Positions 38,691 through 48,721 of a DNA stretch of 64,000 nucleotides are shown here, in pieces. Source of the DNA: Methylopila sp. 73B. GTDB taxonomy: Bacteria; Pseudomonadota; Alphaproteobacteria; Rhizobiales; Methylopilaceae. Made by a program: the position numbers and the translations under genes. Numbering within the stretch: position 1 is the first letter of the stretch; each line of letters opens with the position of its first letter. The notes below the pieces were generated by a model that made no database searches, had not been told where the DNA came from, and was given only the letters and a program-made list of their open reading frames with translations. The DNA lies in assembly GCF_000526315.1 (NCBI RefSeq), contig NZ_JAFV01000001.1, positions 3,288,501-3,352,500 on the forward strand, written 5' to 3'.

Positions 38691-38873
38691 GGAATCCCCC
38701 CCTCGATAGAGGGGAGGGTGGACGGGCTGTAGCCCGGCCGGGCGGGGTGGCGGCCGTACGGGCTCCGCCCGTTTCGCCCGTTCTACGCCATCGTGCTCGA
38801 CGCCTAAGACCCCACCCGACCTCGGCTTCGCCGAGGCCACCCTCCCCACGCTGCGCGTGAGGAGGGATGTCCC
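38691..38873. repeat. Long palindromic intergenic repeat, family C copy 3 (reverse orientation)
   Basis: GGAATCCCCCCCTCGATAGA and GGGGAGGGTGGACGGGC open the element and GGCCACCCTCCCCACG, GCGTGAGGAGGGATGTCCC close it. It is the reverse-complement outline of copies 1 and 2, and contains a CTCGGC-TTCG-CCGAG hairpin (about 38821-38836). It fills the gap between convergent actR and hslU. Confidence 0.8.
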
Positions 38874-38906
38874 GCGCACATTGGCGAAAACGCTGCGACG
38901 CGCGCC

Positions 38907-40202
38907 TTAAAGAATGAACTGGCTCAGGTCCGCGTTCTTCGCGAGGTCGCCGACGAACTTGCGCACGTAGTCGCCGTCGACGGTCACCGTCTCGCCGCTG
39001 CGGTCGGCGGCGGTGAAGCTGATCTCGTCGAGCACCCGCTCCATCACCGTCTGCAGCCGCCGCGCGCCGATGTTCTCGACGCTGGAGTTCACCTCGACGG
39101 CGATGTCCGCCAGCGCGTCGACGCCGTCCGCGGTGATATCCAGGGTCACGTTCTCGGTCGCGAGCAGCGCCACGTACTGTTTGACGAGGCTCGCCTCGGT
39201 GTCGGTGAGGATGCGCACGAAGTCCTCCCGGTCGAGCGCCGAGAGCTCGACGCGGATCGGGAGGCGGCCTTGCAGCTCCGGCAGCAGGTCCGAGGGCTTC
39301 GCCACATGGAACGCGCCCGAGGCGATGAACAGGATGTGGTCGGTCTTCACCGGCCCGTGCTTGGTCGCGACGGTGGTGCCCTCGATCAGCGGCAGCAGGT
39401 CTCGCTGCACGCCCTCGCGCGAGACGTCCCCGGCGCGGCCCTCGCGGGCGCAGATCTTGTCGATCTCGTCCAGGAACACGATGCCAGCGTTCTCGACCGC
39501 CTTGATGGCCTCGGCGACGAGTTGCTCCTGGTCGAGCAGCTTGTCGGACTCCTCGGCGATCAGCGCCTCGTGGCTGTCCTTGACCAGCACACGGCGGGTT
39601 TTCTTCTGGCCGGGCATGCCTTTCCCGAAGATGTCGCCCAGCGAGATCATGCCGACCTGACCGGGCATCCCCGGGATCTCCATCATCGGAGCGCCCGACG
39701 AGGCCACCTCGATCTCGATCTCCTTCTCGTCCATCTCGCCGTCGCGCAGCTTCTTGCGGAAGCTCTCGCGGGTCGCCGGGCTCGCAGTTGCGCCGACCAG
39801 CGCGGTGACCACCCGCTCCTCCGCCGCCATGTGGGCCTTGGCGGAGACGTCCTTGCGCTTGGTCTCGCGCGTCAGGCCGATCGCGACCTCGACCAAGTCG
39901 CGGATGATCTGCTCCACGTCGCGGCCGACGTAGCCGACCTCGGTGAACTTGGTGGCCTCGACCTTCAGGAACGGGGCGTTGGCGAGCCGCGCCAGCCGGC
40001 GCGAGATTTCGGTCTTGCCCACGCCGGTCGGCCCGATCATCAGGATGTTCTTCGGCTGCACCTCCTCGCGCAGGTGGCCGGTGAGCTGCAGGCGGCGCCA
40101 GCGGTTCCGGAGCGCGATCGCGACCGCGCGCTTGGCGTCGCGCTGGCCGACGATGTGCCGGTCGAGCTCGGAGACGATTTCGCGGGGGGAGAGGTCGGTC
40201 AT
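38907..40202 (-). CDS. hslU: ATP-dependent protease ATPase subunit HslU
   Basis: A 431-residue AAA+ unfoldase that feeds proteins to HslV. The start at 40202 ([20 protein letters not shown]) is family-typical. Walker A is GPTGVGKT (57-64), Walker B in [15 protein letters not shown], the pore loop region begins after [14 protein letters not shown], and the C-terminus ends DLSQFIL, the peptide that docks into HslV. It is separated from hslV by a membrane-protein gene, although the three are on one strand and very close. Confidence 0.97.
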   Translation of the reverse strand: MTDLSPREIVSELDRHIVGQRDAKRAVAIALRNRWRRLQLTGHLREEVQPKNILMIGPTGVGKTEISRRLARLANAPFLKVEATKFTEVGYVGRDVEQIIRDLVEVAIGLTRETKRKDVSAKAHMAAEERVVTALVGATASPATRESFRKKLRDGEMDEKEIEIEVASSGAPMMEIPGMPGQVGMISLGDIFGKGMPGQKKTRRVLVKDSHEALIAEESDKLLDQEQLVAEAIKAVENAGIVFLDEIDKICAREGRAGDVSREGVQRDLLPLIEGTTVATKHGPVKTDHILFIASGAFHVAKPSDLLPELQGRLPIRVELSALDREDFVRILTDTEASLVKQYVALLATENVTLDITADGVDALADIAVEVNSSVENIGARRLQTVMERVLDEISFTAADRSGETVTVDGDYVRKFVGDLAKNADLSQFIL

Positions 40203-40219
40203 GGCGGGCCTCGGAAACT

Positions 40220-41269
40220 CTACCGAACGGGTGGAAGGGCGCGGCGGGCGGGGGAGGGAACGCCTGCGAGCACGAGGCGGCGCGCCGGGCGCCAGCCCGC
40301 CCCGAGCGTGACGACGAAGCCGCCAAGAAGCACAAGGGTCAGCGCGAAGATCGCGCCGGGGTCGATGTCGGTCTGCGCGACGAGCACGCCGATCGCGGCG
40401 CCGAAGTAGATCAGCCCGGACATCAGCAGGGCGCGCCGGTCTATCGCGAGCGCGAGCAGGGCGAGCGCGAGCATGATCGCGACGACGAGGCCGGCCTCGG
40501 GACCGGTGGGCGCGCTCGGCGTCGCGACCGCGAAGGCGAGCAGCGCGTGCACGATCATGGGGGCGGCGAGGAGGTGGAGCCAGAAGGCGTGGTCCGCCGC
40601 GAGCGTCACCCGGCCTGGGTCCTTCAGGTCGTACCGCATGGCGACGGCGAACACCGCCAGCCCCAATGCGAGCAACAGGCCGTCCCAATGGGCTTCCACG
40701 GCGCCTGGCGCGACGGTCTCGAGCGCGGCGAGCCCGAGACCGATCGCGCCGCCTGCGATCAGCAGGCTCGAGAACGGCAGGCGGAAGCGCAGCCGGAACG
40801 CGACGGCGGCCGCAAGCCCCACGCCGGCCACGGCGAAGAACGTCGCGCCGCCCGGCGCTTCGGCCAAGGCGCCCAGCGCGAAGGCGGCCGCAGTCACGGC
40901 GTAGGTGACGAAGCCGAGCGCGAGTACGATGCTCGGAAGCACCAGCCGCTGCCGGCGGGCGAAGATCTCGGAGAGCGCCCAGATCGCGCCCGCGCCCAGC
41001 GCGAAGGCGGCGGCCTGCGCGCCCTCGGGGATCACGGCCATGACCGCCAGCCGGAAGCCGATCAGCACCGCCGCCAGCCCGAAGCTCATGAACACGTCGT
41101 GGAAGCCGCGCACGAAGCGCACGTCCTCTCGGTCGGCCGCGCCGAGCGGGGAGGGCCCCTCGTCGTCGCGCGTCAGAAAGGCGCGCAGCCGGTCGGCCGC
41201 GGCCTGGTCGATGACGTCCGCCGCGACCGCCGCGGCGAGGTCGTCAGCCGACGGTCTCAAGACTCTCAA
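40220..41269 (-). CDS. Multi-pass membrane protein between hslV and hslU
   Basis: A 349-residue protein with a soluble N-terminus of about 55 residues ([25 protein letters not shown]) followed by about ten hydrophobic segments. The helical N-terminus and the many-helix layout recall DUF2157/DUF4401-type membrane proteins, but I cannot assign a family. The start overlaps the end of hslV by 26 bp, and hslU begins 17 bp after its stop, so it is an integral member of the operon hslV-this gene-hslU. A role linked to the protease is possible but unproven. Confidence 0.8.
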   Translation of the reverse strand: MRVLRPSADDLAAAVAADVIDQAAADRLRAFLTRDDEGPSPLGAADREDVRFVRGFHDVFMSFGLAAVLIGFRLAVMAVIPEGAQAAAFALGAGAIWALSEIFARRQRLVLPSIVLALGFVTYAVTAAAFALGALAEAPGGATFFAVAGVGLAAAVAFRLRFRLPFSSLLIAGGAIGLGLAALETVAPGAVEAHWDGLLLALGLAVFAVAMRYDLKDPGRVTLAADHAFWLHLLAAPMIVHALLAFAVATPSAPTGPEAGLVVAIMLALALLALAIDRRALLMSGLIYFGAAIGVLVAQTDIDPGAIFALTLVLLGGFVVTLGAGWRPARRLVLAGVPSPARRALPPVR

Positions 41270-41792
41270 CCGTCACGTTGCCGTTGGTGTAGACGCAGAT
41301 CTCGGCCGCGATCTTCATCGCCTTGCGCACGATCGCCTCGGCGTCCGCGTCGGTGTCGGACAGCGCGCGCGCCGCTGCGAGCGCGTAGTTGCCGCCGGAG
41401 CCGATCGCGGCGATCCCGTCCTCCGGCTCCAGCACGTCGCCGGTTCCCGTGATGACGAGCGCCACGTTCTTGTCGGCGACCAGCATCATCGCCTCGAGCC
41501 GGCGGAGGTAACGATCGAGGCGCCAGTCCTTGGCGAGCTCCACCGCCGCGCGCAACAGCTGGCCGGGATGTTGCTCGAGCTTGGCCTCGAGCCGCTCGAA
41601 CAGCGTGAAGGCGTCGGCGGTCGCGCCCGCGAAGCCGGCGATGACCTGCCCCTTGGCGATGCGCCGGACCTTCTTGGCGGTCGCCTTCATCACCGTCTGG
41701 CCGAGGCTGACCTGGCCGTCGCCCCCGATGACGACGCGCCCGCCCTTGCGGACGAGCACGATCGTCGTCCCGTGAAGAATGATCTCGGACAT
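41244..41792 (-). CDS. hslV: ATP-dependent protease peptidase subunit HslV
   Basis: A 182-residue proteasome-beta-like peptidase. The propeptide MSEIILHG is removed to expose the catalytic Thr9 ([12 protein letters not shown]). Other marks are [16 protein letters not shown], with the conserved Lys in [22 protein letters not shown], and [16 protein letters not shown]. It is the first gene of a minus-strand operon with the membrane protein and hslU. dps lies upstream in the same orientation, 89 bp away. Confidence 0.97.
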   Translation of the reverse strand: MSEIILHGTTIVLVRKGGRVVIGGDGQVSLGQTVMKATAKKVRRIAKGQVIAGFAGATADAFTLFERLEAKLEQHPGQLLRAAVELAKDWRLDRYLRRLEAMMLVADKNVALVITGTGDVLEPEDGIAAIGSGGNYALAAARALSDTDADAEAIVRKAMKIAAEICVYTNGNVTVESLETVG

Positions 41793-41880
41793 GGAGGCTC
41801 CCGCAGGACTGTCGTGGGAGCACAGGTAGGCATTCCTCGCGGCGGCGAAAAGGGCGGCGCCTCCGCTGCTTGCGCCGGCG

Positions 41881-42405
41881 TCAGGCGCCGCGGCTGGTCT
41901 CGAACAGGAACCAGGCGCGTTTCTCCGTCTCGTCGATCCAGTTCTCGATCAGGCTCGCCGTCGCGACGTCCTCGTGTTCGTCGGCGAGATCATGAGCTTC
42001 GCGCAGCCGTTTGACGTGGTCGCGGTTGTCGTCCCGAAGCTCCGCCAGCATGTCTTGCGGCGTCACGAAGTCGGCGTCGTTGTCCTTGACGCGCTGGAGG
42101 CGCGAGATGTGTCCGATCGAGCGCAGCGTGGTGCCGCCGATCTTCCGCACTCGCTCGGCGATGTCGTCGGTCGTCGCCAGGATCTCGGCGGCCTGCTCGT
42201 CGAGCAGCAGGTGATAGTCGCGGAAGTGCGGCCCACTCATGTGCCAATGGAAATTCTTGGTCTTCAGGTAGAGCGCATAGGTGTCGGCGAGGACGGCGTT
42301 CAGCGCCCCCTCGAGATCGCGGATCGCGTTTGATCCTAGGTCGGTCGGAGTTGCGAGCGCCGCCTTCTTGCGCGCCCGGACCTCTTCGGTGGGTTTCTTG
42401 GCCAT
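41881..42405 (-). CDS. dps: Dps family ferritin-like DNA-protection protein
   Basis: A 174-residue protein starting at 42405 ([17 protein letters not shown]). The lysine/arginine-rich N-terminal tail could bind DNA. The ferroxidase site is recognisable in [20 protein letters not shown] (His53, His65, Asp69) and continues in QAAEI. Dps forms dodecamers that oxidise and store iron and protect DNA. The gap to the divergent hisB gene (211 bp) should hold both promoters; I saw no clear EcfG-type box in it. Confidence 0.93.
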   Translation of the reverse strand: MAKKPTEEVRARKKAALATPTDLGSNAIRDLEGALNAVLADTYALYLKTKNFHWHMSGPHFRDYHLLLDEQAAEILATTDDIAERVRKIGGTTLRSIGHISRLQRVKDNDADFVTPQDMLAELRDDNRDHVKRLREAHDLADEHEDVATASLIENWIDETEKRAWFLFETSRGA

Positions 42406-42616
42406 GGCAGTCACCTCGGGATGAAACCGGACGAAGCGCCGGTGAGGGTCCAAGTAGAGGGCAAGTCGACGCCGTCGATATGCGCCCGCGGGCGCCGCAG
42501 ATGCGCTATGCCGTCTTGTGGGAGGCGTCCGTTGGCCTTGGGCGCGCCGGCGTGCTATCGACCCCGCGTTCCCATGACAGATCCGCGACTGCGTTCGCGG
42601 CGTTCAAGAGGCTTCC

Positions 42617-43210
42617 ATGCGCCGCGCCGAGGTGATCCGGACGACTGCCGAAACCGACATCGCGCTCTCCGTCGATCTCGACGGTTCAGGCGCGTCGACG
42701 ATTTCGACCGGCGTCGGCTTCCTGGACCACATGCTGGAGCTGCTGTCGCGCCACGCCATGATCGACATGGAGATCAAGGCGAAGGGCGACGTGCACGTCG
42801 ACTTCCACCACGTCACGGAAGACGTCGGCATCGCGCTGGGCCAAGCCGTGCGCAAGGCGCTCGGCGAGATGAAGGGCCTCACCCGCTATGCCGACGTGCA
42901 CATGCCGATGGACGAGACCCTGACCCGCGTCGCGATCGACGTTTCGGGACGGCCGTTTCTGGTCTGGCGCACGGCGTTTCCGACCCAGAAGGTCGGCGAG
43001 TTCGACACCGAGCTGGTGCGGGAGTTCTTCCAGGCGTTCGCGACCCATGCGGCCGTGACACTGCACGTCGAGACGCTCTATGGCGCGAACTCCCATCACA
43101 TCGCCGAGTCCTGCTTCAAGGGGCTCGCGCGCGTTCTGAAGACGGCGTTCGCGCTCGATCCGCGCGCCGGCGACCGGCTGCCCTCCACCAAGGGCCGCAT
43201 CGGCGACTGA
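42617..43210 (+). CDS. hisB: Imidazoleglycerol-phosphate dehydratase
   Basis: A 197-residue manganese enzyme of histidine synthesis. Metal ligands are in [30 protein letters not shown] and [18 protein letters not shown]. It is first in the operon hisB-DUF2628-hisH-hisA, continued by hisF-hisE after an insertion. A conserved order in Hyphomicrobiales, which supports the taxonomic placement. Length and motifs are normal. Confidence 0.98.
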   Translation: MRRAEVIRTTAETDIALSVDLDGSGASTISTGVGFLDHMLELLSRHAMIDMEIKAKGDVHVDFHHVTEDVGIALGQAVRKALGEMKGLTRYADVHMPMDETLTRVAIDVSGRPFLVWRTAFPTQKVGEFDTELVREFFQAFATHAAVTLHVETLYGANSHHIAESCFKGLARVLKTAFALDPRAGDRLPSTKGRIGD

Positions 43211-43233
43211 CGTCTTTCAAAGGCTGACCCACA

Positions 43234-43716
43234 TTGCAGACCTGGCTGATCTACGAACCCCCCGGCGGCGCCGCGCGCACGCTCGACGACGCCGAACGCT
43301 TCGTCGTCGTGCGCGAGGGCTTCCACAAGCTCGCCTTCCTCGCGCCTGCGATCTGGCTGCTCTACCGGCGCTGCTGGATGGCCTTCGCGCTGTATGTCGC
43401 CGCCGAGGTCGCGCTGGCGCTGGTCGCGCGCGGGCTCGAACTGCGCGGCGGATCGGCGCTCGTCTTCGCGCTGCTGCCCAACCTCGCGGTCGGCTTCGAG
43501 GCGTCGTGGCTCCGCGCCCGCGCTCTGGAGCGTCGCGGCTATTCCTACGTCGCCAGCGTGTTCGCCCGCGGCCGGGAGGAGGCGGAGGCGCACTTCTTCA
43601 CTGATTGGCTCGCCGACCAACCGCGCGAGACCGCGCGGCCGCGGCCGTCCGGGACGCCCTATCGCCCGGCGCAGCCGGCGTTCAGCTTCTTTCCGCAGCC
43701 CGGAGCGGCGCGGTGA
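43234..43716 (+). CDS. DUF2628 membrane protein
   Basis: A 160-residue protein with a probable TTG start after AAAGG. It has a short cytoplasmic N-terminus (TWLIYEPPGGAARTLDDAERFVVVREGF), a cluster of hydrophobic segments (about 32-85) and a proline-rich tail. The RxGF..LAFL.P.IWLL region is typical of DUF2628. It is conserved between hisB and hisH in rhizobia, though its role in histidine synthesis, if any, is unknown. The stop overlaps the GTG start of hisH. Confidence 0.88.
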   Translation: MQTWLIYEPPGGAARTLDDAERFVVVREGFHKLAFLAPAIWLLYRRCWMAFALYVAAEVALALVARGLELRGGSALVFALLPNLAVGFEASWLRARALERRGYSYVASVFARGREEAEAHFFTDWLADQPRETARPRPSGTPYRPAQPAFSFFPQPGAAR

Positions 43717-44348
43717 CGATCGCGGTCGTCGACTACGGCGCCGGCAATCTCCGCTCGGTCGAGAAGGCTCTGATCCGGGCCGGAGGCGAGGGCGTGGTCG
43801 TGACGAGCGATCCCACGCAGGTGGCCTCCGCCGACCGCGTGGTCCTGCCCGGCGACGGCGCCTTCCCGGACTGCCGCACGGCGCTCGGCCAGGCCTCCGG
43901 CCTCGGTGAGGCGCTGGACGAGGTCGTGACGCGCCGCGGGCGGCCTTTTCTCGGCATCTGCATCGGCATGCAGCTGCTCGCCACCACAGGCGAGGAGTAT
44001 GAGGAGACGCCGGGCCTCGACTGGATTCCCGGCCGGGTCCGCCGGATCGAGCCCGGCGACGCGCGGCTGAAGGTGCCGCACATGGGCTGGAACACGCTCA
44101 ACCCGCACCGCGATCACGCCCTGCTCGACGGGCTGGCGCTGGGGCAGGGCGGCCTGCACGCTTACTTTCTGCACGCCTACCACCTCACGCCGAACGACCC
44201 GGACGACGTCGTCGCCTCCGCGACCTACGGCGGCGAGGTGACGGCGCTGGTGGCGCGCGGCAACGTCGCCGGCGTCCAGTTCCATCCCGAGAAGAGCCAG
44301 ACCCTCGGCCTCGCTTTGCTCGCGAACTTCGTCAGGTGGCGTCCGTGA
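43713..44348 (+). CDS. hisH: Imidazole glycerol phosphate synthase, glutaminase subunit HisH
   Basis: A 211-residue class I glutamine amidotransferase with a GTG start ([20 protein letters not shown]). The nucleophile is Cys83 in [12 protein letters not shown], and the His/Glu pair is in [13 protein letters not shown]. It supplies ammonia to HisF. It overlaps DUF2628 upstream and hisA downstream by four bases each. hisF, its partner, is displaced to 47.3 kb by other genes. Confidence 0.97.
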   Translation: MTIAVVDYGAGNLRSVEKALIRAGGEGVVVTSDPTQVASADRVVLPGDGAFPDCRTALGQASGLGEALDEVVTRRGRPFLGICIGMQLLATTGEEYEETPGLDWIPGRVRRIEPGDARLKVPHMGWNTLNPHRDHALLDGLALGQGGLHAYFLHAYHLTPNDPDDVVASATYGGEVTALVARGNVAGVQFHPEKSQTLGLALLANFVRWRP

Positions 44349-45085
44349 TCCTTTACCCCGCGATCGACCTCAAGGGCGGCTCGGTCGTCCGGCTGCGCCA
44401 GGGCGACATGGACCAGGCGACGGTCTACGGCCGCGACCCTGGCGGCCAGGCCAAGGCTTTCGCCGCCGAGGGCTTCGCGTGGATCCACGTGGTCGATCTC
44501 GACGGGGCCTTCGCCGGCGCCAGCGTCAACGCCGCGGCCGTCGACTCCATTCTCGACCAGGCCCGGGTTCCCGTGCAGCTCGGGGGCGGCATCCGCGACA
44601 TGAAGGCGGTCGACGCCTGGCTGAAGCGCGGCGTCGCCCGCGTCATCATCGGCACCGCGGCGGTGCGCGACCCGGAGTTCGTGAAGGCGGCGGCCCGGGC
44701 CCATCCGGGCAAGGTCGCGGTGGGGGTCGACGCCCGCGACGGGCGCGTGGCGGTGCAGGGCTGGGCCGAGCTGTCGGACATCACGGCGCTCGACCTCGCC
44801 CGCCGGTTCGAGGACGCCGGCGTCGCCGCGATCATCTACACCGACATCGCGCGCGACGGCTTGCTCGGCGGCCTCAACCTCGAGTCCACCCGCGAGCTGG
44901 CCGAGGCCGTCGCGATTCCGGTGATCGCCTCCGGCGGCCTCGCCGACATCGAGGACGTCCGCCGCCTGCTCGCGCCGGAAAACGCCGCCGTCGCGGGCGC
45001 GATCACAGGCCGTGCGCTCTACGACGGCCGGCTGAACGGACGCGAGGCGCTCGCCTTCGTGCGCGCGGCGAAGACGGCGACGTAA
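44345..45085 (+). CDS. hisA: ProFAR isomerase HisA
   Basis: A 246-residue TIM-barrel isomerase starting at a GTG (44345; [17 protein letters not shown]) that overlaps the hisH stop. Another in-frame GTG at 44336 is less likely. Catalytic Asp8 is in PAIDLKGG and the second acid in [27 protein letters not shown] and [13 protein letters not shown] mark phosphate-binding loops. Complete and normal; the operon is then interrupted by a kinase gene. Confidence 0.97.
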   Translation: MILYPAIDLKGGSVVRLRQGDMDQATVYGRDPGGQAKAFAAEGFAWIHVVDLDGAFAGASVNAAAVDSILDQARVPVQLGGGIRDMKAVDAWLKRGVARVIIGTAAVRDPEFVKAAARAHPGKVAVGVDARDGRVAVQGWAELSDITALDLARRFEDAGVAAIIYTDIARDGLLGGLNLESTRELAEAVAIPVIASGGLADIEDVRRLLAPENAAVAGAITGRALYDGRLNGREALAFVRAAKTAT

Positions 45086-45177
45086 TAAAGGTACCTTCGC
45101 GAAAGCGCGGCGCAGCCGCTAAAAGTCAAGCGTAGCTGACGGCGCTCTTGTAGAAAGGTTGTCGTGCGTCCCGCGCG

Positions 45178-46170
45178 ATGGAATGTAATCATATGACTAC
45201 GGCAGCCGAGCGCGACGCGCGCTTCATGCGCAGCGTCCTCGCCGCCTCGGACGACTGCATCAAGATCATCGATCTTGAGGGGCGCCTCGTCTTCATGAGC
45301 GAGGGCGGCCAGCGGGTGATGGAGATCGACGACTTCAGCGCTCTCGCCGGCTGCAACTGGCCGGACCTTTGGACCGGCTCCGGAAACCTTCACGCCAAGG
45401 CCGCGATCGCGGCGGCGATCGACGGCCGCAGCTACCGGTTCCAGGACATCGCCAACACGGGCAGGGGCAATCCCCGCCATTGGGACGTGCAGGTGAGCCC
45501 GATCATCGGCCGCGACGGCCGCCCGGAGTCGATCCTGTCGGTCTCGCGCGACATCACTACGCTCAAGGACAGCGAAGAGCGGCACAAGCTGCTGGCCGCC
45601 GAACTCAATCACCGCATCAAGAACCTGCTGACGCTGGTGCAGGCGATCGTGGGCCAGACCCTGCGGGCGGGCGGCGACGTCGCGCGCTCGTTCCACGCGC
45701 AGATCTCGGAGCGGCTGGTCGCGCTCGCCAAGGCCCAGGACAGCCTCATGAAGACGACGTCCGCCGAGGCGGACCTCGACGCCTTGGTGCGCAGCGTGCT
45801 CAAGCCCCATGGGCTGGAGGAGCGCGTCCGCGTGGATGGCCCACCCGTGCGGCTCGCCGACCGCGCGGCGATGGCCTTCGCTCTGGCGGTGCACGAACTG
45901 GCGACCAACGCCGTCAAGTACGGCGCCCTGTCTGCGGACGGCGGGCGCGTCAACCTCAGCTGGGGCTTCGCCGACGGCCTGCTCCATTTCGAATGGCGCG
46001 AGGAGGGCGGGCCGAAGGTTTCGCCCCCGACGCGGCGCGGCTTCGGCTCGCACGTCATCGAGCGGGCGCTGTCGGGCTATCTCAGCGGCGAGGCGAAGAT
46101 CGACTACCGGCCCGAGGGCGTGGTCGTGACGCTGGCCGCGCCGGTCGCCGCGCTTCTCGCCGGCAACTGA
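45178..46170 (+). CDS. PAS-domain HWE-family histidine kinase
   Basis: A 330-residue cytoplasmic kinase. A PAS domain covers about 15-130 (DDCIKIIDLEGRLVFMSEGG, HWDVQVSPIIGRDGRPESIL), with no membrane segment. The dimerisation motif is ELNHRIKNLLTLVQAIV with His145, the N-box HELATNAVKYGAL, and the WxE signature WREEGG, which place it in the HWE class common in alphaproteobacteria. An ATG at 45193 is an alternative start. HWE kinases often feed the PhyR/general stress pathway, but no partner is present here. It is inserted between hisA and hisF. Confidence 0.92.
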   Translation: MECNHMTTAAERDARFMRSVLAASDDCIKIIDLEGRLVFMSEGGQRVMEIDDFSALAGCNWPDLWTGSGNLHAKAAIAAAIDGRSYRFQDIANTGRGNPRHWDVQVSPIIGRDGRPESILSVSRDITTLKDSEERHKLLAAELNHRIKNLLTLVQAIVGQTLRAGGDVARSFHAQISERLVALAKAQDSLMKTTSAEADLDALVRSVLKPHGLEERVRVDGPPVRLADRAAMAFALAVHELATNAVKYGALSADGGRVNLSWGFADGLLHFEWREEGGPKVSPPTRRGFGSHVIERALSGYLSGEAKIDYRPEGVVVTLAAPVAALLAGN

Positions 46171-46279
46171 ACGGCCGACCGTCCGTCGCGACGCGCTGGG
46201 AGGCGGTTCCCACGGACGGCGCAGGCGGGAACATAGCGCTTGGTTGATGCGTGATGATCGATGCGATAGAGATTTCCGC

Positions 46280-46507
46280 ATGCGCACCACGGTGACGATC
46301 GACGACGACATTCTGTCCGCCGCGCGAGCGCTTGCGGAACGGGAGCGGCGGAGCCTTGGAGCGGTGCTCTCCGACCTTGCGCGCCGGTCCTTGTCGGACG
46401 TGCCCATTTCGAAGACCCGGAACGGAATTCCGCAACTGCCGATATCTCGGCCCGGGGTCGTCATCACGACTGAACTTGTGAAGCGGTTGGAAGATGAACT
46501 GCCGTGA
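46280..46507 (+). CDS. VapB-like ribbon-helix-helix antitoxin
   Basis: A 75-residue protein starting at 46280 (MRTTVTIDDDILSAARALA). The MRTTVTIDDD strand and following helices form a ribbon-helix-helix DNA-binding domain; the C-terminal half (PISRPGVVITTELVKRLEDEL) would bind the toxin. Its stop overlaps the GTG of the PIN-domain gene, the usual VapBC arrangement. Such antitoxins repress their own operon; a 20-bp palindrome was not identified upstream. Confidence 0.87.
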   Translation: MRTTVTIDDDILSAARALAERERRSLGAVLSDLARRSLSDVPISKTRNGIPQLPISRPGVVITTELVKRLEDELP

Positions 46508-46932
46508 GCTTCCTGCTCGACGTCAGCGTCTTGATCGCGCTGATCGACTCCGCGCACGCTGAGAGCCAGCTTGCGCACGATTGGTTCGCCGCCGAAGGCC
46601 GACACGATTGGGCCACGTGCCCCATCGTCGAAAACGGCGTCCTGCGGATCGTGAGCCAGCCGAGCTACCTCAACTCGCCCGGATCTCCGGCGATCGTGGC
46701 GACGCTTCTCAGGACTTTCTTCGCCATGCCCGGCCACCGGTTCTGGGCGGACGACGTCAGCCTGCTCGCCGACGATCGGGTGGACGTTCTGCAATTGTCG
46801 TCGCATCGTCGAGTCACCGACACCTATCTCCTGGCGCTTGCGGTCAAGAACGGCGGTCGGTTTGTGACGCTCGACCGCCGCTTGGCGCCTGACGCGGTAT
46901 CACGCGGGCGCGAGGCTTTGGTCGTGATATGA
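46504..46932 (+). CDS. VapC-like PIN-domain toxin
   Basis: A 142-residue PIN-domain protein starting at a GTG overlapping the antitoxin stop. The acidic metal-binding residues of PIN RNases are present: Asp6 in FLLDVSVLIALID, Asp106-type in HRRVTDTYLLALAV, and Asp in FVTLDRRL. It would cleave RNA when not bound by the antitoxin. The pair lies in an insertion between hisA and hisF with the HWE kinase. Confidence 0.9.
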   Translation: MSFLLDVSVLIALIDSAHAESQLAHDWFAAEGRHDWATCPIVENGVLRIVSQPSYLNSPGSPAIVATLLRTFFAMPGHRFWADDVSLLADDRVDVLQLSSHRRVTDTYLLALAVKNGGRFVTLDRRLAPDAVSRGREALVVI

Positions 46933-46957
46933 CAGCATGAGGAGCCGTGTGCGCCAG

Positions 46958-47206
46958 TCAGTGCGCCGCCATCGAGGCGATACGCTGGGCCACGCCGCTC
47001 GTGATCATTAGCGATAGAGTGAGCGCGAATAGACAAGCCAACGCAGCAAGGTGCTTTCGGGCGCCCAGCAGAGCGGCAGAAACCTTCGGGCCAACGGTCT
47101 TCTCGCCGGCGATTGTCGGCCAAAGTCTGTATGAGAAGATCCAGAACCCGTAGACCAAAGCGATTACGGCTGTTGCGAGAGAAAGAAGTCCAAAGGCCTG
47201 CGCCAC
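46958..47206 (-). CDS. Small two-helix membrane protein, unknown function
   Basis: An 82-residue product with two hydrophobic segments (about 5-27, LLSLATAVIALVYGFWIF, and 53-71, LAALACLFALTLSLMI) linked by a basic loop. No family recognised. It is oriented against the toxin gene (26 bp) and away from hisF (55 bp), so it is not part of the his operon. The hydrophobic pattern argues for a real product. Confidence 0.5.
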   Translation of the reverse strand: MAQAFGLLSLATAVIALVYGFWIFSYRLWPTIAGEKTVGPKVSAALLGARKHLAALACLFALTLSLMITSGVAQRIASMAAH

Positions 47207-47260
47207 CGCTTGGTCTCCCGAACTCGTAAGAGCACAAGCTCCCGTGCAAAGCGTTAAAGC

Positions 47261-48043
47261 ATGTTAAAAATCCGCGTCATCCCCTGCCTCGACGTCAAGG
47301 ACGGCCGCGTGGTCAAGGGCGTCCAGTTCGTCGACCTGCGCGACGCCGGGGATCCGGTGGAGGCCGCGATCGCCTATGACGCCGCGGGCGCCGACGAGCT
47401 CTGCTTCCTCGACATCACAGCGAGCCACGAGGAGAGGGCGATCCTGCTCGACGTCGTCGCCCGCACGGCGGAAAACTGCTTCATGCCGGTGACGGTCGGC
47501 GGCGGCGTGCGCTCGGTGGCGGACGTGCGCGCGCTGATGCTGGCCGGCGCCGACAAGGTCTCGATCATGTCCGCCGCGGTGAACGACCGTTCCGTCGTGG
47601 CGCGGGCCGCCGAAAAGTTCGGCGCGCAGGCGATCGTGGTCGCGGTCGACGCCAAGAAGGTCTCGCAGGCGGGCGAGGCCGACCGCTGGGAGGTCTTCAC
47701 CCACGGCGGCCGCCGCCCGACCGGCCTCGACGCCGTGGCCTACGCGGCCGAGGTCGCGAGCCTCGGCGCTGGCGAGATCCTGCTGACCTCGATGGACCAG
47801 GACGGCGCCAAGCACGGCTACGACCTCCCGCTGGTGCGCGCGGTTGTGGACGCGGTGCCGGTGCCGGTGGTGGCCTCCGGCGGCGTCGGCACGCCGGCGC
47901 ACATGGTCGAGGGCGTCATCAAGGGCGGGGCGAGCGCCGTGCTGGCCGCGTCGATCTTCCACTTCGGCGAATACACGATCGGCGAGACCAAGGCCGCCAT
48001 GGCCGCCGCCGGCCTGCCGGTCCGGCTCGATCCGGCGGCGTAA
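47261..48043 (+). CDS. hisF: Imidazole glycerol phosphate synthase, cyclase subunit HisF
   Basis: A 260-residue TIM-barrel cyclase that uses ammonia from HisH. Catalytic Asp11 is in [17 protein letters not shown], and Asp130-type is in [40 protein letters not shown] is highly conserved. The ATG at 47261 lies only 55 bp from the divergent small membrane-protein gene, so transcription needs a local promoter or read-through from hisA across the inserted genes. Confidence 0.98.
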   Translation: MLKIRVIPCLDVKDGRVVKGVQFVDLRDAGDPVEAAIAYDAAGADELCFLDITASHEERAILLDVVARTAENCFMPVTVGGGVRSVADVRALMLAGADKVSIMSAAVNDRSVVARAAEKFGAQAIVVAVDAKKVSQAGEADRWEVFTHGGRRPTGLDAVAYAAEVASLGAGEILLTSMDQDGAKHGYDLPLVRAVVDAVPVPVVASGGVGTPAHMVEGVIKGGASAVLAASIFHFGEYTIGETKAAMAAAGLPVRLDPAA

Positions 48044-48397
48044 GGACGAAATGATGACGAACTCACGTCCGGCTTCGTCCTTCTCCCCTCCCCCCTGCGG
48101 AGAGGGGCCGGGGGTGGGGGTGGCGCAGGATAAAACGTCACCCTCGGATACGGCCCCGTTCGACGGATCGGGCCTTCTCTCCGCATCGCCCCGGGCCGGC
48201 GCGCTTGCAGAAGCGCGACGTGGAAGCGTCGCGACATCTGCGGCGCTACCCCCACCCCTTACCCCTCCCCGCAAGGGGGAGGGGAGACCAGCATGTCCCG
48301 GATCATCCCGGACCGCAGAGCCAGGACCGATTGGTTTTCCTGCCCCGCAAGGGTGGCGGGGACGCGCTGCGTTCCGCCGTCTTCAAGCGAGCGTCCA
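48044..48397. other. 354-bp intergenic stretch with repeat, hisF-hisE
   Basis: Between hisF and hisE lies a long gap unusual within the his operon. It contains a pair of inverted C/G-rich arms (48080-48118 and 48245-48288) and AT-poor sequence between. I found no supported gene. The insertion of this element has separated hisE from hisF without destroying either. Confidence 0.7.
48080..48288. repeat. Inverted G/C-tract repeat, family C-like copy 4
   Basis: Left arm CTTCTCCCCTCCCCCCTGCG, GAGAGGGGCCGGGGGTGGGG; right arm CCCCCACCCCTTACCCCTCC, GCAAGGGGGAGGGGAG. The outline resembles family C, and the CCCTCTCC...GGGGAGAGGG type is common between proteobacterial genes, but the interior differs from copies 1-3. 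Confidence 0.7.
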
Positions 48398-48721
48398 GTG
48401 ACCGGCTTCACCCTCGACGACCTCGCACGCATCGTCGCCCAGCGCGCCGACGCCTCCACGGCCGAAAAATCCTACACCCGCTCGCTGGTGGAGGCGGGCC
48501 CCGCCCGCTGCGCCAAGAAGCTGGGGGAGGAGGGCGTCGAGGTGGCGCTCGCCACCGCCTCGGGAACGAAGGTCGAACTCGTGGCCGAGGCTGCGGACGT
48601 GCTTTACCACCTGTTGGTGGCTCTCAGGGTACGAGAGGTCGACCTCGCCGAGGTCATGGCCGAACTTGAGCGCCGCACCGTGCAGTCGGGCCACGCGGAA
48701 AAGGCCTCCCGGGAGCGCTGA
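48398..48721 (+). CDS. hisE: Phosphoribosyl-ATP pyrophosphatase
   Basis: A 107-residue enzyme, start GTG at 48398 ([19 protein letters not shown]); longer frames upstream lack similarity. The MazG-like helical bundle includes [24 protein letters not shown] and [17 protein letters not shown], with metal-binding acidic residues. It hydrolyses PR-ATP in histidine synthesis. Its stop shares a base with the coaA ATG (TGATG), so the two are coupled, as in rhizobia. Confidence 0.95.
   Translation: MTGFTLDDLARIVAQRADASTAEKSYTRSLVEAGPARCAKKLGEEGVEVALATASGTKVELVAEAADVLYHLLVALRVREVDLAEVMAELERRTVQSGHAEKASRER

Noticed and set aside
46204-46243. Upstream extension of the antitoxin gene (ATG at 46244)
   Set aside because: The family starts at MRTTVTIDDD (46280); the extra residues are unrelated.
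47253-47268. TTAA-N6-TTAA at the hisF start
   Set aside because: Spacing is six instead of seven, and the second TTAA lies in the first hisF codons.
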